Source: Clostridia bacterium
GTDB taxonomy: Bacteria; Bacillota_A; Clostridia; Christensenellales; Aristaeellaceae
NCBI GenBank assembly: GCA_017530275.1
Contig: JAFXMP010000272.1
Coordinates: 1-5,438 of the forward strand
DNA: 5,438 nt
Direction: 5' to 3'
The position numbers and the translations under genes were made by a program. The notes beneath the pieces were generated by a model. It searched no databases, was not told the origin of the DNA, and saw only the letters and a program-made list of their open reading frames with translations. Positions 1 through 5,438 of this stretch are shown here, piece by piece. How positions within the stretch are numbered: position 1 is the stretch's first letter; each line of letters opens with the position of its first letter.

Positions 1-1274
1 AGATCACCGAGCGCGGCGGCCTGAACGACGGCTATGTGTTGGCGGCCAGGCTGGCCGAAACCATCCGCGCCCTGGATCCCAGCCGCCCCATCTCCAACGG
101 CATCTGCTCCTTCTGGAACGGCCTGGATGATATCATCATAGCCGAGCAGATGAAGAAGCGCATGGAAGGACTCTCCGGCGGTTTGCAAAACGCCGACATC
201 GGCGGCAAGAAAGACCTTTTGTGGGAACAGTACACGGAGGGCTTTGCCAACGGCCTGGACGTGGTGGGTTACAATTACCTGGAGGGCAAGTACGAGCAGG
301 ATCACCAGATGTTCCCGGAGCGGGTGATGCTGGGCAGCGAAAACTATCCCAAGGAAATCGGCATGCACTGGCCCATGATCGAAAAAACGCCCTGGGTGAT
401 CGGCGATTTCACCTGGACGGCCTGGGATTACATCGGCGAGGCCGGCATCGGCAAGGCCACCTTCTACGAGCCCGGCGACCCCAACATCGGCAATCCCTGG
501 GGCGCGCCGTCTCCCTTTCCCTGGCGCACAGCCAACGACGCTGATTTTGACATTACGGGCGGCATTCGGCCCCAGGGCGTCTATCGCCGCATTGTGTGGG
601 GCAGCAGGGAAACCGGCCTGTTCTCCTATGACCCCGCCGTGATCGGCAAGGTGGAAACCCTGTCCAGCTGGGGCTTCCCCGGCGTGTGGAAGCGGTGGAA
701 CTGGCAAGGTCAGGAAGGAAAGCCCGTGGACGTCGCCGTATTCAGCAGCGCGGAGGAAGTGGAGCTGCTGGTGAATGGTATCAGCGTTGGCCGCAAAAAG
801 GCGGGCGAAGCGCTGGTCCATGATATGCCGCTCACCTTCCTCTTCCGGGCGGAATATCAGCCTGGCACAGTGGAGGCGGTCAGCTATACCGCTGGAAAAG
901 AAGTCTCCCGCACAGTGCTTGCTACCACCGGCAAGCCCGTTTTCATCCGCCTGACCGCGGAAACGGAAGCAATGATGGCCGACGGCGAATCCCTGTGCTA
1001 TGTGAACGCAGAACTGATCGACGAAAACGGAAACGTGGTGCCCGACGCCGACAGGCTTTTGAAAGCGGAAGTCAACGGCGCGGCGGAGCTGCTGGGCTTT
1101 GGCAGCGGCAATCCCATCACCGATGAAAATTACAGCAAAGGCCAGTTCACCAGCTATCTGGGGAAAGCCCTGGCCGTGCTGCGGGCGGGCTGTGAAGCGG
1201 GAGAAGCGAAGCTGACCGTGTCCGCCAAGGAGCTCGGAAAAGCCGAAATCACTTTGCCGATGAAGGAAGTATAA
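1..1274 (+). CDS. GH2 glycoside hydrolase (beta-galactosidase-like), C-terminal part; 5' end outside window
   Basis: The frame is already open at the left edge and ends at TAA 1272-1274, giving 423 visible residues. It begins I-T-E-R-G-G, which in GH2 enzymes directly follows the acid/base Glu of the N-E motif; the preceding codon ends in AG, as GAG would. The nucleophile is the Glu in L-G-S-E-N (codon 339-341, visible residue 113), followed by the typical barrel stretch W-V-I-G-D-F-T-W-T-A-W-D-Y-I-G-E-A-G-I-G. After the barrel, about residues 230-305 (V-E-L-L-V-N-G) look like DUF4982, and about 314-423 (A-D-G-E near 326, D-E-N-G-N-V-V-P) look like GH2 C-terminal domain 5. The family hydrolyses terminal beta-linked sugars, often beta-galactosides, with retention. 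The exact sugar cannot be told from this half. Signal peptide status is unknown because the N-terminus is missing. GTG (36) and TTG (39) are internal codons, not starts, since homology continues upstream of them. The stop is 2 bases from the next gene, so the two are surely co-transcribed. Confidence 0.93.
   Translation, partial: ITERGGLNDGYVLAARLAETIRALDPSRPISNGICSFWNGLDDIIIAEQMKKRMEGLSGGLQNADIGGKKDLLWEQYTEGFANGLDVVGYNYLEGKYEQDHQMFPERVMLGSENYPKEIGMHWPMIEKTPWVIGDFTWTAWDYIGEAGIGKATFYEPGDPNIGNPWGAPSPFPWRTANDADFDITGGIRPQGVYRRIVWGSRETGLFSYDPAVIGKVETLSSWGFPGVWKRWNWQGQEGKPVDVAVFSSAEEVELLVNGISVGRKKAGEALVHDMPLTFLFRAEYQPGTVEAVSYTAGKEVSRTVLATTGKPVFIRLTAETEAMMADGESLCYVNAELIDENGNVVPDADRLLKAEVNGAAELLGFGSGNPITDENYSKGQFTSYLGKALAVLRAGCEAGEAKLTVSAKELGKAEITLPMKEV
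1263..1269 (+). promoter_or_regulatory. Ribosome binding site of the serine hydrolase gene
   Basis: AAGGAAG, one mismatch from AAGGAGG, lies 7 bases before ATG 1277. It sits inside the last codons of the upstream GH2 gene, so translation of the two genes is probably coupled. It supports ATG 1277 as the start. Confidence 0.8.
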
Positions 1275-1276
1275 CA

Positions 1277-2452
1277 ATGTATCAATTGAAGCGTGAAAAC
1301 ATCCAGCAGCGTCGGGACGCGCTGCTGGATTGTCTGAATCGGGCCACCGCAGCCGGGGCAAACGCGGGAAGCAATTTGCTGGTAATGGACGGGCAGGGAG
1401 TAATCTGCTATTTGGAAAACGGCTGCGCGGATCTTGCCCGGCAAACGCCCATGCAAAGAAACAGCATTTTCCGCTGTTATTCCATGACCAAGCCTTTAAC
1501 CTCCTGCGCCGCCATGCTGCTGATCCAGGAAGGAAAGCTGGATCTGTATGAGCCGGTATCCCGGTATATCGGTTCCTTCCGGCATCAGCAGGTGCAGATG
1601 CCGACAGGCGTGGTTCCCGCTGCCAGGGAATGCCTGGTGCGCGATCTTCTGGATATGACGGCGGGGCTTTCCTATGACGGCGATGATACCCTGCCCCAGC
1701 GGGAAACGAAAATGGTTTTTCAGGAGGCGGAGCGGCGCTTTGACACCGATCGTCCCATGGATACCCAGGAATTTGCGGAGCGGATCGGAACCATTCCGCT
1801 TTTGTTCCACCCCGGCGAAGGCTGGAATTACAGTGTTTGCGCCGATGTGTTGGGCGCGGTGATCGAAAAGGCCGCCGATATGCCCTTTGCGGACTTTTTG
1901 CAAAAGCGCGTTTTATCGCCTTTGGGCATGGAGGACAGCGGCTTTTTCGTGCCGGAGGATAAACGCGCAAGGCTGGTGACCGTATATCAGAAGGACGAAT
2001 GCGGCAGCCTTGTTCCTTATACCGGCAATCATCTGGCGATCCGCAACGACGGCGGGGAAAATGCCTTCCATTCCGGCGGGGCGGGGCTTTTCTCCACCAT
2101 TGAGGATTACGCCCGCTTCGCGCGGATGCTGATGAACGGCGGACAGGGCATCCTGAATGAAAGCACCGTGCGCTTTATGACCGGTCGCCGGCAAACGGGG
2201 AAACCCCAGCAAACCATTGCTCAAACCATGGGGCTGGAAGGCCGCAGCTATGCCAATCTTCTGCGGGTGACGGTGGACCCGGCCGCTGCCTTTTTCCCCA
2301 CCAATATGGGAGAATACGGCTGGGACGGCTGGCTGAGCACCTTTTTTATCAACGATCCCGCCACCGGCGTGACCATCCTGCTGATGCAAAATCAAAAGGA
2401 CGGCGACGGAACGCTGATCGGCAAAATCCGCAGCTTGATCTACCTTTCCTGA
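1277..2452 (+). CDS. Serine hydrolase, class C beta-lactamase / family VIII esterase fold
   Basis: Complete 391-residue protein of the beta-lactamase superfamily (Pfam 'Beta-lactamase'), the usual size for this family. The S-x-x-K motif is S69-M-T-K72 in F-R-C-Y-S-M-T-K-P-L-T. The second motif is Y185-S-V in G-E-G-W-N-Y-S-V, matching the Tyr-Ser form found in family VIII esterases more than the Tyr-x-Asn of true class C beta-lactamases. S-G-G-A-G-L-F-S-T-I-E-D-Y-A-R-F is the well-conserved family segment. The third motif position is filled by G-W-D-G (348-351) instead of K-T-G, again esterase-like. The N-terminus (M-Y-Q-L-K-R-E-N) is polar with no signal peptide or lipobox, so the protein should be cytoplasmic. 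That argues against a role in antibiotic resistance or cell-wall synthesis, both of which act outside the membrane. Lying between two GH2 genes, it may remove ester groups from imported oligosaccharides, but this is inference; peptidase or amidase activity is also known in the fold. ATG 1277 is supported by a good ribosome binding site. Confidence 0.93.
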   Translation: MYQLKRENIQQRRDALLDCLNRATAAGANAGSNLLVMDGQGVICYLENGCADLARQTPMQRNSIFRCYSMTKPLTSCAAMLLIQEGKLDLYEPVSRYIGSFRHQQVQMPTGVVPAARECLVRDLLDMTAGLSYDGDDTLPQRETKMVFQEAERRFDTDRPMDTQEFAERIGTIPLLFHPGEGWNYSVCADVLGAVIEKAADMPFADFLQKRVLSPLGMEDSGFFVPEDKRARLVTVYQKDECGSLVPYTGNHLAIRNDGGENAFHSGGAGLFSTIEDYARFARMLMNGGQGILNESTVRFMTGRRQTGKPQQTIAQTMGLEGRSYANLLRVTVDPAAAFFPTNMGEYGWDGWLSTFFINDPATGVTILLMQNQKDGDGTLIGKIRSLIYLS

Positions 2453-2456
2453 CGAA

Positions 2457-2463
2457 AAGGAGG
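2457..2463 (+). promoter_or_regulatory. Strong ribosome binding site that fixes the GTG start of the fusion gene
   Basis: A perfect AAGGAGG lies 7 bases before GTG 2471, in the 18-base gap after the serine hydrolase stop. No ATG is placed at a suitable distance, and the protein from GTG begins with a normal GH2 N-terminus (R-K-L-I-P-F-N-E-S-W-L-F), so this site decides the start. Confidence 0.9.
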
Positions 2464-2470
2464 AAAACCT

Positions 2471-5438
2471 GTGCGTAAACTGATCCCATTCAATGAAAGC
2501 TGGCTGTTTACAAAACCCGGAGAAAACCGCGTGCCCGTCACGCTGCCCCATACATGGAACGCTCTGGACGGCCAGGACGGCGGCGGGGATTACTGGCGGG
2601 GTGAATGCGTGTATGAAAAGACTTTCGCCGCGCCGGACAGAAAAACCGATGAGGAAGTTTATCTGGAATTTGACGGCGTGTCCGCCTCCGCCCAGGTGAC
2701 CCTGAACGGGCAATGGATCGGGGAGCATCACGGGGGCTACAGCCGGTTCCGGTTCAATATCACGGCATATCTGAATGCTGGCGAAAACCGCCTGGCCGTC
2801 GCCGTCAGCAACACCGCCTGCGATACCGTGTATCCCCAGAACGCTGATTTTACGTTCTACGGCGGCATCTACCGGGCAGTTCGGCTGATCGTGCTGCCGA
2901 AAGTCCATTTTGACATGGATACTTTGGGCGGCTGCGGCATCCGGGTAACGCCCAAGGTGCTGGATGACGGAGCCGCTGACGTGCGGGTTTCCGCCCGCGC
3001 CACCGGCGGTCAGGCTGTATTTGAGTTGAATGGGGTAACACTGACAGGGAGCGAAGTCACCTTCCATGTGGAAGAGCCCATCCTGTGGCAGGGAAGAAAA
3101 AACCCCTGTCTGTATACGCTGAAAGCCCGCCTGTACGACGGCGATACGCTGCGCGATTCCCTGGACATCCCCTTTGGCATCCGTTCCTTCCGCATTGACC
3201 CCAATGAAGGGTTTATCCTGAACGGCGAAAGCTATCCCCTGCGGGGGGTGGCCATGCACCAGGACTGGCTGGGCAAAGGAAACGCCATTTCCGAAACGGA
3301 CATGGAGGTAAGCCTGCGCCACGTGTACGACATGGGGGCCACCACCGTGCGCCTGGCCCATTACCAGCACGATCAGCACACTTATGATCTGTGCGACAGG
3401 ATGGGACTCGTGGTGTGGACGGAAATCCCTTACATCAGCGAACACCTGGACAACGCCCGGGAAAACGCTCTGAGCCAGATGCGGGAACTGATCGGGCAGA
3501 ATTACAATCATCCCTCCATCGTGGTGTGGGGCCTGAGCAACGAAATCACCATGGCCCATGGTGACCAGGAAACCCTGGTGCCTTTCCATCAAAAGCTGAA
3601 TGAACTGTGCCATCAGATGGACGCTACCCGCCTTACCACCATGGCATGTATTTCGCCCCTGCCGGTGGATCATCCGCTGCTGGACGTACCGGATGTGCTG
3701 AGCTATAACCACTATTTCGGCTGGTACGGCGGCCGCCTGGAGGATAACGGCCCCTGGTTCGACCGCTTCCACGCCATGCATCCCGATCTGCCCGTGGGCG
3801 TATCGGAATACGGCTGCGAAAACAGCCTGTGGCATGCCTCCCACCCTGAACCCGGTGATTACAGCAACGAATACCAGATGATCTACCACGAAAGTCTGAT
3901 CAAACAGCTTTATTCCCGGAAATACCTGTGGGCCACCCACGTATGGAACATGTTCGACTTCGCCGCCGATGCCCGGGAAGAGGGCGGAACCAAGGGCCGC
4001 AACAACAAAGGACTGGTGACCTTTGACCGAAAGACCCGCAAGGACGCTTTCTATGCCTACCAGGCCTGGCTGACGGATGAACCCATGCTGCATCTGTGCG
4101 GTAAGGAATTTGTGAACCGGGACGGGGACCCCGCGGAATTTGTGGTGTACAGCAATCTGCCGGAAGTCACCCTGACGGTGGACGGAACGGCTTATACGAA
4201 ACAAGCGGAGGATCATTTCTTCCATTTCACCGCACCTCAGCCGGAAGGAACCTATACGGTCATTGCGTCCGCGGACGATTTGTCCGAGCAGGCACAGTTT
4301 ACTCATGTTGCTCAGCCCGATCCCGCCTATCGCTTCCAGCAGGGTACAGTGCTCAACTGGTTTGATATTGACACGCCGGACGGGTTCTATTCCGTGAAAG
4401 ACCTGCTGAAGGACATATCCCAGTCGCATGACGCCACTGCGCTGGTGCAGCCATTCCTGGCTGAAATGATGGCAGCCCGGGCCGCGAAAGCTGCGCAGAA
4501 GGAACAGGAAACCGGACGGGAAACAGTGAAAAGCGGCGAGGGTATGAGCGCCGAGGACCGCAGACGGACGACGATGCAGTTCAGCCTTCTGCAGCTCATC
4601 CGTATGGGCGCCCCGGACATGCCCAAAGAGCGTATCATCGCAATCAATAAGCAATTGAATCAAATTCCCAGATATGTTCCGCCTAAGGATATGGACATGG
4701 AACAGGCCGAAAAAGATGCTCACCGGAAAGAAAACTGCTATGCACTGGACGACCGGTTTGTTCTTCGGGACGGACAGCGCCATCCCTTCGCGGTGATTTG
4801 TCCCGGCGGAGGATACACCATGGTGTGCAGTTACATCGAGGGTGTGCCCTACGCCCGGAAGCTGAATGCCATGGGCATTTCCGCCTTTATCGTATATTAC
4901 CGGGTGAAGGAGGCCGCCCGTTTCCCGGCTCCCCAGGATGATCTGGCCCGGGCTGTGCGGGACATCTTCACGAAAGCAGATGAATACCTGCTGGACACTG
5001 CCCACTGGTCCGTGTGGGGCTCATCCGCAGGCGGACACCTGGCAGCCAGCTTCGGTACCGCCAATATGGGCTATTCCCATTACGGCCTGCCCAGGCCTGA
5101 GACGCTGGTGCTGACCTATCCCGTCATCAGCATGCGTCCGGGTTTGACTGAACAGCAAACCCATAACATGCTGCTGGGCGATCCCGCTGATTCTGAAATG
5201 GAGGCCTTTGCCAGTGTGGATGAGCAGGTGACCGCAGACTATCCGCCCACCTACATCTGGTGCGGTGACGCGGATAAAACGGTAAAGCCCGACAACACCC
5301 GCCGTATGGCGGAAGCCCTTGAAAAGGCCGGCGTTCCGTATCAGTGTGAAATCTTCCCCCGGTGTGGATCACGGTGTCGGCCCCGGCACGGAAACTGCCG
5401 CAGAAGGGTGGATAGACCGCGCTGCGGCGTTCTGGAAA
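2471..5438 (+). CDS. GH2 beta-galactosidase-like enzyme fused to an alpha/beta-hydrolase esterase; frameshifted near the 3' end, end outside window
   Basis: Starts at GTG 2471 and stays open to the window end (989 codons in frame). Residues 1-150 form the GH2 sugar-binding jelly roll, ending near D126-F-T-F-Y-G-G-I-Y-R135. About 150-235 is the Ig-like sandwich. The TIM barrel begins near F235-G-I-R and runs to about 535, with H263-Q-D-W, acid/base E358 (W-G-L-S-N-E-I), nucleophile E446 (G-V-S-E-Y-G) and W492-N-M-F-D-F. This core matches clostridial GH2 beta-galactosidases closely. About 540-615 is a small beta domain (V-V-Y-S-N-L-P-E-V-T-L-T-V-D-G), like DUF4982. About 638-732 is a charged helical module. 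About 740 onward is an esterase with oxyanion loop P778-G-G-G-Y, nucleophile S852 (G-S-S-A-G-G-H) and acid D935. After P963 the frame turns into an implausible Arg/Cys-rich tail; the true tail with the catalytic His lies in another frame. There is no signal peptide, so it should act in the cytoplasm. Likely role: removing terminal beta-galactosyl-type units and ester groups from the same oligosaccharide. The GH2 call is firm, the sugar less so, and the ester type is inferred. Confidence 0.92.
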   Translation, partial: MRKLIPFNESWLFTKPGENRVPVTLPHTWNALDGQDGGGDYWRGECVYEKTFAAPDRKTDEEVYLEFDGVSASAQVTLNGQWIGEHHGGYSRFRFNITAYLNAGENRLAVAVSNTACDTVYPQNADFTFYGGIYRAVRLIVLPKVHFDMDTLGGCGIRVTPKVLDDGAADVRVSARATGGQAVFELNGVTLTGSEVTFHVEEPILWQGRKNPCLYTLKARLYDGDTLRDSLDIPFGIRSFRIDPNEGFILNGESYPLRGVAMHQDWLGKGNAISETDMEVSLRHVYDMGATTVRLAHYQHDQHTYDLCDRMGLVVWTEIPYISEHLDNARENALSQMRELIGQNYNHPSIVVWGLSNEITMAHGDQETLVPFHQKLNELCHQMDATRLTTMACISPLPVDHPLLDVPDVLSYNHYFGWYGGRLEDNGPWFDRFHAMHPDLPVGVSEYGCENSLWHASHPEPGDYSNEYQMIYHESLIKQLYSRKYLWATHVWNMFDFAADAREEGGTKGRNNKGLVTFDRKTRKDAFYAYQAWLTDEPMLHLCGKEFVNRDGDPAEFVVYSNLPEVTLTVDGTAYTKQAEDHFFHFTAPQPEGTYTVIASADDLSEQAQFTHVAQPDPAYRFQQGTVLNWFDIDTPDGFYSVKDLLKDISQSHDATALVQPFLAEMMAARAAKAAQKEQETGRETVKSGEGMSAEDRRRTTMQFSLLQLIRMGAPDMPKERIIAINKQLNQIPRYVPPKDMDMEQAEKDAHRKENCYALDDRFVLRDGQRHPFAVICPGGGYTMVCSYIEGVPYARKLNAMGISAFIVYYRVKEAARFPAPQDDLARAVRDIFTKADEYLLDTAHWSVWGSSAGGHLAASFGTANMGYSHYGLPRPETLVLTYPVISMRPGLTEQQTHNMLLGDPADSEMEAFASVDEQVTADYPPTYIWCGDADKTVKPDNTRRMAEALEKAGVPYQCEIFPRCGSRCRPRHGNCRRRVDRPRCGVLE
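4382..4666 (+). other. Helical, charged module linking the GH2 and esterase parts (residues about 638-732)
   Basis: After G-F-Y-S-V-K-D-L-L this stretch is predicted mostly helical. Its middle is rich in Ala, Glu, Lys and Arg (A-A-R-A-A-K-A-A-Q-K-E-Q-E-T), followed by G-M-S-A-E-D-R-R-R-T. It closes with S-L-L-Q-L-I-R-M-G-A-P-D-M-P-K-E and a final N-K-Q-L-N-Q-I. The closing half recalls the small helical C-terminal module found on other clostridial glycosidases, of the general form S-L-R-Q-L-A then a Gly-rich turn then a helix ending in L-N-x-L. That resemblance is from memory and is not confirmed. It could be a spacer, a dimerisation element or a partner-binding module. Confidence 0.5.
5356..5360 (+). 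other. Frameshift site at a run of five C
   Basis: Up to here frame 2 encodes normal esterase sequence (V-P-Y-Q-C-E-I-F-P). If one C is removed, the reading continues as G-V-D-H-G-V-G-P-G, the expected catalytic-His segment; as written it continues R-C-G-S-R-C-R-P-R-H. The homopolymer makes a one-base insertion, in the genome or in the sequencing, the simplest explanation. Confidence 0.88.
5361..5438 (+). other. Displaced C-terminal tail of the esterase domain (frame 3)
   Basis: Read from GGT 5361 this encodes 26 residues beginning G-V-D-H-G-V-G-P-G and closing W-I-D-R-A-A-A-F-W-K. Such a D-H-G-V loop followed by an amphipathic helix ending in F-W is typical of the last 25 to 30 residues of esterases of this type, so the natural stop should lie only a few codons beyond the window. 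His (5370-5372) is the predicted triad base. Confidence 0.85.

Larger units (their letters stand above)
4763..5438 (+). other. Alpha/beta-hydrolase esterase domain (acetylxylan esterase / BD-FAE-like) of the fusion gene
   Basis: The domain opens with R-H-P-F-A-V-I-C-P-G-G-G-Y, the small-molecule esterase oxyanion loop. It continues with I-S-A-F-I-V-Y-Y-R-V, F-P-A-P-Q-D-D-L-A-R-A-V-R, and the nucleophile elbow V-W-G-S-S-A-G-G-H-L-A-A (Ser codon 5024-5026). The acid loop is W-C-G-D-A-D-K-T-V (Asp codon 5273-5275). These are the hallmarks of acyl-carbohydrate esterases. The third triad member, His (codon 5370-5372, D-H-G-V-G-P-G), is present in the DNA but one frame away, after the C run at 5356-5360. 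Visible length, about 225 residues plus the tail, is close to a complete domain. Acetyl esters are the likeliest target, but feruloyl or other acyl esters cannot be excluded. Confidence 0.85.

Noticed and set aside
36..41. GTG/TTG as the true start of the first gene
   Set aside because: The same frame continues upstream with I-T-E-R-G-G, a conserved GH2 segment after the acid/base Glu, so the gene begins outside the window.
221..544. Second + strand open frame inside the first GH2 gene
   Set aside because: Arg/Gly/His-rich translation with no family resemblance, overlapping the well-conserved GH2 barrel in another frame.
1496..1903. Minus-strand open frame of 135 residues
   Set aside because: It lies wholly inside the serine hydrolase gene, has no ribosome binding site of note and no domain; it is a shadow of the + strand coding sequence.
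1277..2452. Antibiotic-resistance beta-lactamase or penicillin-binding protein
   Set aside because: No signal peptide or membrane anchor, no K-T-G motif, Tyr-Ser in place of Tyr-x-Asn, and a carbohydrate operon context.
2453..2470. Promoter or terminator between the serine hydrolase and the fusion gene
   Set aside because: Only 18 bases, mostly occupied by the Shine-Dalgarno sequence; no hairpin with a T run and no room for -35/-10 boxes.
1913..5005. A 1030-residue open frame on the minus strand
   Set aside because: It is antisense to the serine hydrolase end and the GH2-esterase gene. Its translation is rich in His, Gln, Gly and Val without recognisable domains, while the + strand encodes clear catalytic motifs throughout. 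Codon bias in GC-rich genes commonly opens this frame.

Overview
The window is part of a tightly packed, single-strand operon for intracellular glycan breakdown. The organism is probably a gut-type member of the Clostridia (Firmicutes). Reasons: strong AAGGAGG-like ribosome binding sites with 7-base spacing, a GC-rich composition (high fifties percent by eye), and GH2 sequences of the kind common in Lachnospiraceae and Oscillospirales. I cannot name a genus.

Layout, all on the + strand: (1) positions 1-1274, the C-terminal part of a GH2 glycosidase. The window edge falls right at its catalytic acid/base glutamate. It carries the nucleophile half of the barrel, then a DUF4982-like domain and a GH2 C-terminal domain 5-like module. 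(2) After a 2-base gap, 1277-2452, a complete serine hydrolase of the class C beta-lactamase / family VIII esterase fold with no signal peptide. (3) After an 18-base gap holding a near-perfect Shine-Dalgarno sequence, a GTG-started gene from 2471 to the window end. It encodes a complete GH2 beta-galactosidase-like enzyme fused, through a beta domain and a helical module, to an alpha/beta-hydrolase esterase of the acetylxylan esterase / BD-FAE type.

The third gene is the notable item. It joins a sugar-cleaving enzyme and a predicted ester-removing enzyme in one polypeptide. Its reading frame is broken at a run of five C (5356-5360): before the run the esterase reads correctly through its nucleophile serine and acid aspartate, and after it the conserved tail with the catalytic histidine is found only in the next frame. 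This is either a one-base sequence error or a real lesion.

Taken together, the cluster looks suited to cytoplasmic processing of imported, ester-decorated (for example acetylated) oligosaccharides: two GH2 enzymes remove beta-linked sugars while two serine hydrolases may remove blocking acyl groups. The substrate is inferred and not fixed by the sequence. I found no promoter, terminator, RNA gene, mobile element, CRISPR array or operator. The only non-coding DNA is the two short gaps, so promoter and terminator presumably lie outside the window.
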